Below, one piece after another: positions 25,408-35,303 of a stretch of DNA of 64,000 nt (position 1 is its first letter; each line of letters opens with the position of its first letter). The notes beneath the pieces are model-generated. The model was not told the DNA's origin, did no database searches, and saw only the letters and a list, made by a program, of their open reading frames with translations. This DNA is from Streptomyces sp. YPW6 (GTDB lineage: Bacteria > Actinomycetota > Actinomycetes > Streptomycetales > Streptomycetaceae), in NCBI RefSeq assembly GCF_018866325.1, contig NZ_CP076457.1, positions 2,763,001-2,827,000 of the forward strand. The letters run 5' to 3'. Made by a program: the position numbers and the translations under genes.

Positions 25408-26082
25408 TCACTGCTGCACCCGCGGTGCGCGCCAGCTGCGGAGCATGATGTCGAACTTCTTGCGGCTGGCCTCCCAGCCCTCCTCCGGGGCCGTCAGGTA
25501 CAGCGCGTACTCGGGACCGCCGGCGCCCCCGTAGTACATCTGGTCGATCCCGTGCCGGGGTCCCGCGTGGTCCTTGGTCTCGTTCCAGCGGAACTCCCAG
25601 AGAGCGCCCGGCCGGTCGCGGAAGCTGTTCTTCTGCATCCCGATCCGCTGGTAGCCCGGCAGTCTCCGGGAGAGCTGCTCCTCCAGGCTCTCCATGTGCA
25701 GATACGGATGGTCGAAGTCCGGGTCGGGGTCGACGCTGATACGTATCCGGTGGGCCCCGCCGTCCGGGGTGTAGTCGATCTGGCCCTCGTTCACCTGGCG
25801 CTCCCAGCCGTCGGGCACGACGAGGCTGAAGCCGGCCGGGTCGTCGACCCGGTGCCAGCCGTCGGGCACCGCGGACGCGCCCTGCGCGGGGCCGGTGGGC
25901 CCCGGGGCGGTCCGGGGAGCGGAGGGTGTGCTTCCGGCGCCCGGACCGCCGCTCGCCCCGGCCGGGGATCCCGAGCCCTCGCCGTACTTCATCGCGATCA
26001 GCCCGGCGGCGCCGCCCAGCACGGCCGCGGCGACGACCACGACGAGCACCGTGCGCCACCGCGATCCGGCGCGCCGGGTCAC
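25408..26082 (-). CDS. Membrane-anchored extracytoplasmic domain, partner of the kinase upstream
   Basis: This 224-residue protein has one N-terminal helix (RTVLVVVVAAAVLGGAAGLI, about 10-30), a Gly/Ser/Pro linker, and an extracellular domain from about 70 (VPDGWHRVDDPAGFSLVVPD). That domain resembles the ectodomains of the two larger kinase proteins downstream in coordinate. Its ATG overlaps the kinase stop by 4 bases (ATGA). It looks like the sensor half of a transmembrane kinase, encoded as a separate ORF. No catalytic motif is visible. It may bind cell-wall fragments or partner proteins, by inference. Confidence 0.8.
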   Translation of the reverse strand: MTRRAGSRWRTVLVVVVAAAVLGGAAGLIAMKYGEGSGSPAGASGGPGAGSTPSAPRTAPGPTGPAQGASAVPDGWHRVDDPAGFSLVVPDGWERQVNEGQIDYTPDGGAHRIRISVDPDPDFDHPYLHMESLEEQLSRRLPGYQRIGMQKNSFRDRPGALWEFRWNETKDHAGPRHGIDQMYYGGAGGPEYALYLTAPEEGWEASRKKFDIMLRSWRAPRVQQ

Positions 26083-27122
26083 CGGGGCGGAGGCGGGGCC
26101 GGGGCCGGGGCGGTGCGGGCGGCCGGCGTGACGTGGGCGGCCGGGCCGGTCGCGGTGGAGGGCGCGCCGGGCAGCCGGGCGGTGGCGCCCTCGGAGCCGG
26201 GCAGGGCCACGGAGCCGCCGCCGTAGCCGTGGCGGGGCTCCTCGGGGAAGCGCTGGGTCGGCACGTGGGCCTGGGCGGCCCGGGGTTCGCGGCCCTCCAT
26301 GGCGTCCAGCAGCATCTGCTCGGTCTGCGCGGCCGTCGGCCGCTCGGCCGGGTCCTTGCGGAGCAGCGCGGTGATGACGGCCCCGAGCGGACCGGCGTTG
26401 ACCGGCGCGGGAGGTTCCTCGGTGACGACGGCCTGCATGGTGGAGATCGGGGACGTACGGCGGAACGGCGAGGCCCCCTCGACCGCCGCGTACAGCGTCG
26501 CCCCCAGCGACCAGAGGTCGGAGGCCGGGCCCGGGTCGCCGCCGCGTACCCGCTCGGGGGCCAGGTAGTCGATGGAGCCGACCAGTTCGCCGGTACGGGT
26601 GATGGTGGCGTCGCCCTCGATCGCGGCGATCCCGAAGTCGGTCAGGAGCACCTGCCCGTCGCGTGCCAGCAGGACGTTCCCCGGCTTGACGTCCCGGTGC
26701 AGCACCCCCGCGCCGTGGGCGGCGCGCAGGGCGCTCAGCACGTGCAGCCCGATGCGGGCCGCCTCGCGCGGGGCGATCTCGCCGCTCTCCTTGGCGGCGT
26801 CCGCGAGGGAGGGCCCGTCGACGTACTGCATGACGATCCAGGGGCGGTTGTCGTACTCGATCACGTCGTGGACGGTGACGACGCCGGGGTGGGTGATGCG
26901 TGCCGCGGCGCGGGCCTCCTTCTGGGTCCGGGCGTGCAGGACGAGCCGGTCGGCCTCGGCGACGTACAGTCCGGCGGTCAACTCCTTGACGGCGACCGTG
27001 CGGTGCAGCACTTCGTCGTGGGCGCGCCAGACCTTGCCCATGCCGCCCCGGCCGAGGACGTCGCCCAGCCGGTAGCGCCCCGCCAGCACCGGTCCCGCGT
27101 CCGCGCCCTGTGATCGATCCAC
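26079..27122 (-). CDS. Ser/Thr protein kinase (Hanks type), soluble
   Basis: The 347-residue kinase has a complete catalytic domain at about 17-270: GRGGMGKVWRAHD (nucleotide loop), VAVKEL (Lys), HRDVKPGNVLL (catalytic loop), LTDFGIAA (DFG) and YLAPERV (activation segment). The Pro/Ala/Thr-rich tail ends without a membrane helix. The helix and sensor domain are in the next, 4-base-overlapping gene. Start GTG 27122 (VDRSQGADAG) gives the usual distance to the domain. The cluster matches the S. coelicolor SCO4775-4779 region, where such kinases phosphorylate spore-wall synthesis proteins. Confidence 0.88.
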   Translation of the reverse strand: MDRSQGADAGPVLAGRYRLGDVLGRGGMGKVWRAHDEVLHRTVAVKELTAGLYVAEADRLVLHARTQKEARAAARITHPGVVTVHDVIEYDNRPWIVMQYVDGPSLADAAKESGEIAPREAARIGLHVLSALRAAHGAGVLHRDVKPGNVLLARDGQVLLTDFGIAAIEGDATITRTGELVGSIDYLAPERVRGGDPGPASDLWSLGATLYAAVEGASPFRRTSPISTMQAVVTEEPPAPVNAGPLGAVITALLRKDPAERPTAAQTEQMLLDAMEGREPRAAQAHVPTQRFPEEPRHGYGGGSVALPGSEGATARLPGAPSTATGPAAHVTPAARTAPAPAPPPPR

Positions 27123-27266
27123 GTGATGTCCCCGCCCCGTTCCTCGGAGGGCCAGATTACGGAGGCGGGACGCGGCGGGGATACCGGGGATCGCCCACGA
27201 GACCGCACCGTGATGGTTGTCGGTACCGCACAACCCCCACCCACGGGCGGCGCCGATGACGTGCGG

Positions 27267-30200
27267 TCAGTTGGCGATCCGGTACGAGGCGATGGCCTGC
27301 TCGTAGATCTCGGTGACCTTGTCCCGGTCGTTCTCCGGGCCGATGGCCTGGATGACGTGGTACCGGCCGTCGACGATCATGGCGAGGTTGCGGACGAACA
27401 CCTCGCGCCCGCCGCTCTCCTGCCAGGTGAACTGCCCCTCGGCCATCGCCTGCCGGCCGACGTCGACCCGGCGCAGCCCGGACGAGGAGGACCAGCTGGA
27501 GTCCCGGAACGGCTGGAGTTCGGGCTCCTTGTCGCGCTGGTAGTCCAGGGGATCGCTGCCGCCCGACTTCACGGTGTCCCGGCCGGGCACCACGAGCAGG
27601 GTGAACCCGTCGCTCCCGTACCGGATCTGACGGTCCGCGTTGGCCGGGCTGCGCTGCCAGTCCTCCGGTACGCCGACCTCGAAGCCCTCCGCGTCCTTGC
27701 GGAGCGTGTAGCCGGGGGCGAGGGCGGCCGCGGACCGGCTGGTCTGCGGCTTCTGGGAGCCGGGCCCGGCGGAGCCGTCCGCCGGGCCGCTGGGCGCGGG
27801 CTCCCCCGAGGCGGCGGGCGGTGCGGCGGAACCGGTGGGCGCGGGCGCTCCGTCGTCCCGGCCCGGCTCCGCCTTCGGCATGAACATCACGGCGTACGCG
27901 ATGGCGGCGGCCATCAGCAGCAGGACCAGGACGAGCAGCAGCCGGCCCAGCTTGCGCGGCGACCCCTCGCCCCGGCGCGGGGGTTCCCGCAGCGCCCGGG
28001 GGCCCTTGGGCGCACGCGGCGCGCGGGCCGGGCGCTCGTCCTCCCAGCTCTCCACGGGCCCGCGCACGGAACGGTCGGGCGGCAGCAGCGACGTGGAGTG
28101 GTCCCGCTGCACGCCACCGTCCCGCGTCGGCGGCTGCCGGCGGCTCCTGGCGGTGCCTGCCCGCCCCGGAGCCGCCGAACCGGCCCCAGCGCCGCCGGAC
28201 CAGCTCACCCCGGCGGCGCACGACGGGGAGCCGGGCGGCGTCGGGCGCGGGCAGCGGCACGACGTCGGCGCCCGCCTCCGGCTCCGGCGCGGAACGCACC
28301 AGCGAGCGCAGCCAGCCGCGCAGCTCCTCGAAGTCCGGTCGCTCGGTGGGGTCCTGACGCAGCAGGGACTCGACGACGGGCCGCAGCGGACCGCACTCCT
28401 CCGCGAAGGCGGGCGGCTCGCCGCACACCATCTGGACGAGCTCGGCCGCGCTCTCCTCGGGGTAGGGGGCGTGGCCCTGGACGGCGCGGTAGAGGAGCGC
28501 GCCGAGCGCCCACAGATCGGTGGAGGGTCCGATCGGCGGCGCGAGCTGCCAGTTCTCGTGCACCGGGCCCGCCTGCTCGGGGGCCCAGCGCTCGGTGACG
28601 GGTCCGACGACGGCGATCCGTGCCTGGCGGGCGCGTTCGGCGGCGAGCGGAGTGGCCGGACCGCGGTAGACGGCCGGTTCACCGCCCGTGACGGCGTCCT
28701 CCCAGGCCCGGGCGGTGGTCCGCGCGGCCGGGAGCGGCGCGGTGCGGGCGGCCTCCTTCCCGGCGGAGCCAGATACGGCGGGCCGCCGGGAGTCGGCGCG
28801 CAGGGCGTCCGCGCCCGATCCGCCGGCGGACACGGGCCGTCCGGCGCCGGGCCCGTCGTCCCAGGTCCCGGCGAGGTGGACGCGGCGGCCCGGCGGCCGG
28901 GGCGCCTCACCGTCGTCCTCGTCGTCCTCGTCGTCGTAGGGCTCCTCGCCGGGGCTGCCCCAGGGGGCGGTCAGCCGGGGAGCGCCGGGGGTGGGCCGCT
29001 GGAACGGGAGGGCACGGGCGTCGGGGGCGTCGGAGCCGCCGACGGGGGCCCCGGGGGCATGCGGGGCACCCGCGGCGTCGGGGGCGGAACCGGTGGCGGC
29101 GGCTCCGGGACGGTCCGCGTCCCCGGCGGGACCGGCGGTGCTCACGGTCCCGGCGTCCGGCGCGGTTGCACGTCCGTCCTGCGGCCGCTTCGTGAGGTCG
29201 GCCGAGGCGGTTGCGCCCCCCTCCCGCGGGGGGTTCGTGAGGTCGGCCGGGGCACGGTCGGTCTGCCGGCGGTCCTCGGTGATCCGGGCGGCGGCCCGTG
29301 CGCCCGCGCGGTAGGCGGCGATCGCACCGGCGCGGGCGGCCCGCAGCTGGGCGGCGCTCGCGGCGCCCGGCTCGGCGGGGGGTGGGACTGTGGTGTAGGG
29401 AACGGCGGGGGCGGCCGGTCGCGGGACGATCTCCTGCCCGTCGGCCCGCTGCTCCCGGACGGGACCGGTCTCGCCACCGTCCGCCCACGGGTCCCGGGCA
29501 GGGCCGGTCTCCTCACCGTCGGCCCACGGCCCCCCGACGGGGCCGGTCTCATGGCCGTCCGCCCACGGGTCCCGGACAGGACCGGTCTTCTCCTCGTCCG
29601 CCCACGGCCCCCCGACAGAGCCGGTCTCCTCGCTGTCCGCCTCCTGCCTCCCGGCAGTCCCGGTCTCGCCACCGTCGGCCCACTGGCCCCGGACGGGGCC
29701 TGCCTCGCCACCGTCCGCCCACGCGTCCCGGGCAGGGCCGGCCTCGTGGCCGGGCGGCAGGTCGTACGGGGCGTTCGCGTCGTCCTCGCGGCGCGGCACG
29801 TACCCCAGCGGCAGCGGCGGAACCGGCAGCTCCCGGTCCATGCGGCGCTCCCGGCTGCCGGAGAACTCCCGGCTCCCCCCGCCCTCTTGGCCATAGCCCT
29901 CGCGGCCTTCGTAGACCTCGCGATCGCCGTAGACCTCTCGGCCGCCGTAGCCCTCGCGGCCGTCGTAGCCCTCCGGGCTGTCGGGTTCGGCGGACTCCTC
30001 CGGTTCCGCGTACTCCTGGCCGCCGGCGGACTCCCGGACGTCCGCCGCGTCGCTCCCGGCCGCCGGGAGCGCGGGGACGCCGCCGAGCTCTCGCGGCGGG
30101 GTGGGCTCGGGGGCCGGAATGCCGTACGTCGTCGGACCGGCCACCGGATCGGCGTCGGGCCGCGGTGCGGGGGCGTACCCGCAGAGGGCCTCCTCGGCGG

Positions 30201-30750
30201 CGCCCGCCGCGAGGCCGGTGAGCATGACGCGCCCGTCGTCGCAGACCAGAACCGTGCGCACGGTGATGTTGCGGTGGGTCCAGCCGTGGGCGTGCAGCAC
30301 CCGCAGGGCGGTGAGCACGTCGGAGCCGATCTCGGCGGCCCGGTAGGGGGTGAGGGGGCGCTCGGCGAGAAGCGCCGCGAGCGGCCGGGCCGCGACGAGC
30401 TCGCTGACTATCCAGAGCGAATCCGCCTCGGCGAAGACGTCGAAGACCTGGTCGAGACGAGGGTGGTCAGGCACCTGGGCGGCGGCCTGCGCGGCCTCGA
30501 TCGCCCGCCGGACCGCGGGGTCCGTACTGCGGCGGACCGCCCGCCCGCCGGGCCGCCCGGACATCGGGGCCCGCCCGTCGGCGTCGAGCACCTCGGCGTC
30601 CACGATCTCCGGCAACGGGACCTGGCGGACCAGGACTTCCTGGCCGCTGTAGGTGTCGAACGCCCGGGTCTCGGCCAGTTCGTACCCGTCGGACGGGGGC
30701 AGCGGAAGGCGGTAGCGGTCGGCAAGCACCCGACCCGCGTAGTCGTCCAC
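27267..30750 (-). pseudogene. Frameshifted transmembrane pseudokinase
   Basis: One gene appears broken by a +1 shift between about 28175 and 28112. The first frame gives about 860 residues. The N-lobe lacks a Gly loop and VAVK lysine, the catalytic loop reads HRNITVRT (near 159) instead of HRD, and DFG is replaced by LTGL. About 540 low-complexity residues with tandem repeats interrupt the domain before the C-lobe (DLWALGALLYRAV). The second frame supplies the membrane helix and an ectodomain (APGYTLRKDAEGFEV) like its neighbours. It could be a mutation, a sequencing error or two coupled ORFs (GTG at 28112). A catalytic role is unlikely either way. Confidence 0.7.
29421..29727. repeat. 39-bp degenerate coding tandem repeats
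   Basis: About eight 39-base units inside the pseudokinase insert encode 13-residue repeats WADGxETGPVRxP. They are negatively charged and Trp-containing. A second short array of six-residue GREGY/GREVY units lies at about 29885-29965. Confidence 0.85.
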
Positions 30751-30961
30751 GACGCCTCCCCAGAGCGCGCTGTTCCCCCGGCCATCAGAGCTGCACGATT
30801 CCGTCGGTCACGTTCGTCCGGCGGGCCATTGACCCGCCGTTCCGGCTGCGTACGGTCTCCGGCCTCTTACGATACGTGGCAACTCCGGCCGACGGGCCGG
30901 GTCGTGCCGATCCGGCCCGCACAAACGTTTCACACCGGTCCGGATCGGGCGTGACCGGTGG

Positions 30962-33106
30962 TCAGTCCGTCGGCGTGAAGGTGGCGAACGCCGTTTCGCG
31001 CAGCGTCCGGCACGCGTCTTCGTCCCACTCGTCCACCGGGCAGCTGATCATGATCGAGTAGCCGCGCCGGGCGTCCACCTTGAAGCCGCGGTTGAGCACC
31101 CGGACCCGGACACCGCTGTGGCTGCGCTCGAACGTCCAGTCGGCGACGGTCGGATAGCCGTTGTACTCGACCTTCTTTATGCTGCCGTGCTGATAGCCGT
31201 CGCTGAGGACCTTGGCGCTGGCGACGGCCGCGCGCCAGGCGGCCGCGGCGTCGTCCTTGGGCGAGCTGTTGAAGTCGACCTGGACGCGGGGGAAGCTGCC
31301 CTTGCCGGCGTTGTAGATGCCGCCGGAGTTGGTGCCCGCGATGGCGGTGCGACGGAAGTCCTCGGGCATGGCCATGGTGAAGTGGAACCGGCTGTCGGTG
31401 ACCTTCTCGTAGCCGGCGGGCAGGGAGTCGCCCGCGCCCGGCTTGCCGCCCCCGTCGCCCTGGTCGTCCTCCGGGTCGTCGGCCTCCGAGTCGTCGGAGC
31501 CCTCCCCGGACGGGCCCTCGGACGCCCGGCCCTCCTCCTTGCCCTGGCCTTCCTTCTGGCCGTCGCCCTTCGCACCGGACGAACCGCCTCCGGTGTCCTC
31601 GCCCTTGTCGTCGGCGCCGCCTGCCGCGGCTCCGGCCGACGCGGCGGTGTCGCCCTTGCCGCTCGTGTCCGCGTCGTCGCCACCGAGGGCGAGGGCGAGG
31701 ACCGTGCCGAGGATGGCCAGCGCGACGACGGCCGCGATGATCACGAGCGTGCGGCGGGGCACGACGTCGGTGATCGAGGCACGTGGGGAGGCGGCCGAGG
31801 ACGGCGGGCGCTGTCCGGGCACGGAAGCGTTCGCCGTCACCGCGGACTCGGGGGCGCGGGCGGGTGCGTCGGGGGCCGCGACGGATCCCTTCGCGCTCGC
31901 CGGGGTGGCCCCCGCCACCGCTGAGGACGCCGTGGCCGGGGTGGAAGTCCCGGGCGGGGACGGCGGCTTGGGCGGGGTGGCGGGCGAACCGGTGGCCGCG
32001 GCGGCGGAAGAGCCCGACGACGCGGCCGCAGCACCCGCGGCCACCGCCGGGGCCTTGGCGTTGCGGACGGAGCGCAGGGCTCCGCGCAGCCGGTCGCGGG
32101 CGCCCTCACCGGACTCGCCGGTCCCCGCGGACTGCTTCGGCGGCTTCGGGGCCTTGGGCTGCTTCGGCGTCCGCCTGACGAGGGGGTCGGCGGCGGGGGC
32201 CGGCGGCATGGCCATGATCTGCGTGGAGTCCGCGGGAGCGGGCGCGGGGGCGTCGGGGGCTTTGATGACGTCGTTGAGCAACGCCCGTGCCCCGGCGTCG
32301 TCGAGGCGCTGTTCGGGGTCGCGGGCGAGCAGCCCGTAGATGACCTCGGTGAGCGGGCCGGCGTTCTTCGGCGGGTCGAGAGGTTCGGTCATCACGGCCG
32401 TGAGCGTGGCGATGGCCGAGCCCTTGTCGTACGGCGGGCAGCCCTCGACGCTCGCGTACAGCAGTCCGCCGAGCGACCACAGGTCGGCGGGCGGGCCGGG
32501 CTTGTGTCCTCGGGCGCGCTCCGGCGAGATGTACGAGGGGGCGCCGACGAGCATGCCGGTGGAGGTGACCGAGGGGTCGCCCTCGACCTGAGCGATGCCG
32601 AAGTCGGTGAGCACGACGCGGCCGTCCTCGGCGATCAGCACGTTGGACGGCTTCACGTCGCGGTGCAGGATGCCCTCGCGGTGTGCGGAGCGCAGGACGT
32701 CGAGGATGGCGAGCCCGACCTCGGCGGCCCGCTTCGGCGTCAGCGTGCCGTCCTCGCGGATCGCCTCGGCGAGCGACTTGCCCTCGATCAGCTCCATGAC
32801 GATCCACGGCCGGTCGTCCTCGTCGACCACGTCGTAGACGGTCACCGCGCTGTTGTTGCGGATCCGTGCGATCGCCTTGGCCTCGCGCAGGGTGCGCGTG
32901 ATCAGCCGGCGCTTCTCGTCCTCGTCGATCGCGGAGGGGAACCGCAGTTCCTTGACCGCGACCGTGCGGCCGAGCGTCTCGTCGTCGGCGCGCCAGACCG
33001 TGCCCATGCCGCCCCGGCCGAGCACCTCACCGAGCCGGTAGCGCCCCGCGAGGAGACGACCGTTCTTGTCCCGTTGGGGCTCCCGTGCCTGCTCCGCCTC
33101 CGACAT
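30962..33106 (-). CDS. Transmembrane Ser/Thr protein kinase (PknB-like)
   Basis: This 714-residue kinase is intact. The catalytic domain at about 20-285 has GRGGMGTVWRADD, VAVKEL, HRDVKPSNVLI, LTDFGIAQ and PSYISPERA. An Ala/Pro/Lys-rich juxtamembrane region follows, then a helix near 450-470 (IIAAVVALAILGTVLALAL). An acidic Gly/Glu/Asp linker leads to a 150-residue ectodomain (PAGYEKVTDSRFHFTMAMPE) related to those of the two neighbouring loci, with two Cys near the end that could form a disulfide. It has no PASTA repeats. It probably senses an envelope signal and phosphorylates morphogenesis proteins, as in the homologous S. coelicolor cluster. Confidence 0.92.
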   Translation of the reverse strand: MSEAEQAREPQRDKNGRLLAGRYRLGEVLGRGGMGTVWRADDETLGRTVAVKELRFPSAIDEDEKRRLITRTLREAKAIARIRNNSAVTVYDVVDEDDRPWIVMELIEGKSLAEAIREDGTLTPKRAAEVGLAILDVLRSAHREGILHRDVKPSNVLIAEDGRVVLTDFGIAQVEGDPSVTSTGMLVGAPSYISPERARGHKPGPPADLWSLGGLLYASVEGCPPYDKGSAIATLTAVMTEPLDPPKNAGPLTEVIYGLLARDPEQRLDDAGARALLNDVIKAPDAPAPAPADSTQIMAMPPAPAADPLVRRTPKQPKAPKPPKQSAGTGESGEGARDRLRGALRSVRNAKAPAVAAGAAAASSGSSAAAATGSPATPPKPPSPPGTSTPATASSAVAGATPASAKGSVAAPDAPARAPESAVTANASVPGQRPPSSAASPRASITDVVPRRTLVIIAAVVALAILGTVLALALGGDDADTSGKGDTAASAGAAAGGADDKGEDTGGGSSGAKGDGQKEGQGKEEGRASEGPSGEGSDDSEADDPEDDQGDGGGKPGAGDSLPAGYEKVTDSRFHFTMAMPEDFRRTAIAGTNSGGIYNAGKGSFPRVQVDFNSSPKDDAAAAWRAAVASAKVLSDGYQHGSIKKVEYNGYPTVADWTFERSHSGVRVRVLNRGFKVDARRGYSIMISCPVDEWDEDACRTLRETAFATFTPTD

Positions 33107-33303
33107 GCGTCCCCTCTGCGATCAACCCGCCCTGGCAGAGCGTTCATTGTCCCTCACCCCGGGACCGGTCCTGGTGCCGGGTCCGGGTCCGCCGCGCCAC
33201 GGCCCGCGGAGAGAATCCCCCACAGCCTCCTACCAACCGGGCCTTCCCGTCCAGGCCGGTCCCGGCCCGGCGCGCCGCCCCTCCCGGCAGGCGGGCCCCA
33301 ACT

Positions 33304-33340
33304 GCCCCGGAGGCAACAGGCGGTGGCCGCCGTCCGGGGC
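33304..33340 (-). terminator. Terminator after glpD
   Basis: GCCCCGGA (33304-33311) pairs with TCCGGGGC (33333-33340), enclosing an inner GGCGG-CCGCC stem. It lies 13 bases past the glpD stop codon. Confidence 0.75.
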
Positions 33341-33353
33341 TGCGGGACACTCC

Positions 33354-35060
33354 TCAGATCGACACGATGTCCGGTGCGCCCAGCCGGGCCGCGTCCGCCG
33401 TGAGGTCGTCGGGCTGCCGCTGCGACTCCCGCTCGGCCTCCACCCGCTTCTCGTAGTGCTCGACCTCCCGGTCGATCCGGCCCTGGTCCCAGCCCAGCAC
33501 CGGCGCGATCAACTCCGCGCAGAGCCGGGCGCTGCGGGTGCCCCGGTCGAAGGTCTCGATGGAGATCCGGGTGCGCCGGGTCAGCACGTCGTCCAGATGG
33601 CGGGCGCCCTCGTGGGAGGCCGCGTAGACGATCTCGGCGCGCAGATAGTCGTCGGCGGCGGGCAGCGGTTCACCCAGGGCGGGGTCGGCCAGGACGAGTT
33701 CCAGAATTTCCTCGGTCATTGAGCCGTACCGGTTGAGCAGGTGCTCCACCCGGGCGACGTGCAGCCCGGTCCGGGCCGCGATCCGGGCGCGCGCGTTCCA
33801 CAGGGCCTTGTACCCCTCGGCCCCCAGCAGCGGGGTGTCCTCGGTGACGCAGGCGGCGACCCGCTGGTCGAGGCCGTGCACCGCCTCGTCCACCGCGTCC
33901 TTGGCCATGACCCGGTACGTCGTGTACTTGCCGCCCGCCACGACGACCAGGCCGGGGGCGGGGTGGGCCACCGTGTGCTCGCGCGACAGCTTGCTGGTGG
34001 CGTCCGACTCGCCGGCCAGCAGCGGCCGCAGCCCGGCATAGACGCCCTGGACGTCGTCCCTGGTCAGCGGCGTGCTCAGGACGGCGTTGACGTGCTGGAG
34101 GAGGTAGTCGATATCGGCACTGGAGGCGGCGGGGTGGGCCTTGTCCAGGTCCCAGTCGGTGTCCGTGGTGCCGATGATCCAGTGCCGCCCCCAGGGGATG
34201 ACGAAGAGGACGGACTTCTCGGTGCGCAGGATGAGGCCGGTGGTGGAGTGGATGCGGTCCTTGGGGACGACGAGGTGGATGCCCTTGGAGGCCCGGACGT
34301 GGAACTGGCCGCGCTCGCCGATGAGCCCCTGGGTGTCGTCGGTCCACACGCCGGTGGCGTTGACCACCTGCTTGGCCCGGACCTCGTACTCCGTGCCGCT
34401 CTCGACGTCCCGGACGAGCGCGCCGACGACCCGCTCGCCCTCGCGGAGGAAGCCGACGACCCGGGCCTGGTTGGCCACGTGGGCGCCGTAGGACGCGGCG
34501 GTGCGCACCAGCTCGGTGACGAACCGGGCGTCGTCCATCTGGGCGTCGTAGTACTGGAGGGCCCCGACCAGGGCGTCCTTCCTCAGCGCCGGAGCGACCC
34601 GCAGGGCGTGCTTGCGGGAGAGGTGGCGGTGGACGGGGAGGCCGCGCCCGTGGCCGGAGGAGACCGACATCGCGTCGTACAGGGCGACGCCGGAGCCGGC
34701 GTAGAGCCGCTCCCACCCCTTGTGCTGCAAGGGGTAGAGGAAGGGCACGGGCTTGACCAGATGCGGGGCGAGCCGCTCCAGGAGCAGCCCGCGCTCCTTG
34801 AGGGCCTCCCGGACCAGGGCGAAGTCGAGCATCTCCAGATAGCGCAGGCCGCCGTGGATGAGCTTGCTCGACCTGCTCGATGTGCCGGACGCCCAGTCGC
34901 GCGCCTCGACCAGTCCGGTGGTCAGGCCTCTGGTGGCGGCGTCCAGCGCCGTGCCCGCGCCGACCACGCCCGCCCCCACGACCAGCACGTCCAGCTCGCG
35001 CTCGGCCATGGCGGCGAGCGCGAGGGTGCGCTCGGCGGGTCCCAGTGTCGCTGTCCTCAC
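33354..35060 (-). CDS. glpD: Aerobic glycerol-3-phosphate dehydrogenase
   Basis: The 568-residue FAD enzyme oxidises glycerol 3-phosphate to dihydroxyacetone phosphate at the membrane, passing electrons to quinone. The FAD site VLVVGAGVVGAGTALDAATR is near residue 27. Family motifs SSRSSKLIHGGLRYLE near 66, VVNATGVWTDD, and the WIIGTTDTDW and VVAGGKYTTYR blocks are all present. Start GTG 35060 follows GGGAGG by seven bases, and the N-terminal length fits GlpD. No glpF or glpK lies beside it; it stands as a single unit. Confidence 0.94.
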   Translation of the reverse strand: MRTATLGPAERTLALAAMAERELDVLVVGAGVVGAGTALDAATRGLTTGLVEARDWASGTSSRSSKLIHGGLRYLEMLDFALVREALKERGLLLERLAPHLVKPVPFLYPLQHKGWERLYAGSGVALYDAMSVSSGHGRGLPVHRHLSRKHALRVAPALRKDALVGALQYYDAQMDDARFVTELVRTAASYGAHVANQARVVGFLREGERVVGALVRDVESGTEYEVRAKQVVNATGVWTDDTQGLIGERGQFHVRASKGIHLVVPKDRIHSTTGLILRTEKSVLFVIPWGRHWIIGTTDTDWDLDKAHPAASSADIDYLLQHVNAVLSTPLTRDDVQGVYAGLRPLLAGESDATSKLSREHTVAHPAPGLVVVAGGKYTTYRVMAKDAVDEAVHGLDQRVAACVTEDTPLLGAEGYKALWNARARIAARTGLHVARVEHLLNRYGSMTEEILELVLADPALGEPLPAADDYLRAEIVYAASHEGARHLDDVLTRRTRISIETFDRGTRSARLCAELIAPVLGWDQGRIDREVEHYEKRVEAERESQRQPDDLTADAARLGAPDIVSI

Positions 35061-35222
35061 TTGCTGCCTCCCGGTGGATCGGGGTGGTCGGACACGGGAG
35101 TGCCACCCGGCCGAGGGGCCGGCCGCCCGTGTCCACCTCTCGATTCTGTCCGCGCTCCCCGAGTTCAGCCACCGCCTGTGGACAACACCCCGGTGACCTG
35201 AGCGGCACAATGCGACATATAG

Positions 35223-35238
35223 GTCATATTTACGCCTA
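35223..35238. promoter_or_regulatory. GTCATATTTACnnCTA motif, shared with the whiD upstream region
   Basis: This AT-rich element lies about 80 bases upstream of the nucleotide-sugar dehydrogenase start, in the divergent gap after glpD. The same 14 defined bases occur at 42327-42342 upstream of whiD. No known consensus is assigned. Confidence 0.45.
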
Positions 35239-35303
35239 GTCTGACATTGCGCTGTCCACAGCAGTTGCGATCTTCGCTCTCCGCACTTAGGGGGTCTTCC
35301 TGT

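Noticed and set aside
29421..29727. Intergenic satellite or CRISPR
   Set aside because: The 39-bp periodicity is exactly 13 codons in the pseudokinase frame and there are no unique spacers.
30751..30961. Possible gene between the two large kinase loci
   Set aside because: Only short frames without a ribosome site; it is probably the promoter region of the pseudokinase gene's upstream side and the terminator area of its neighbour.
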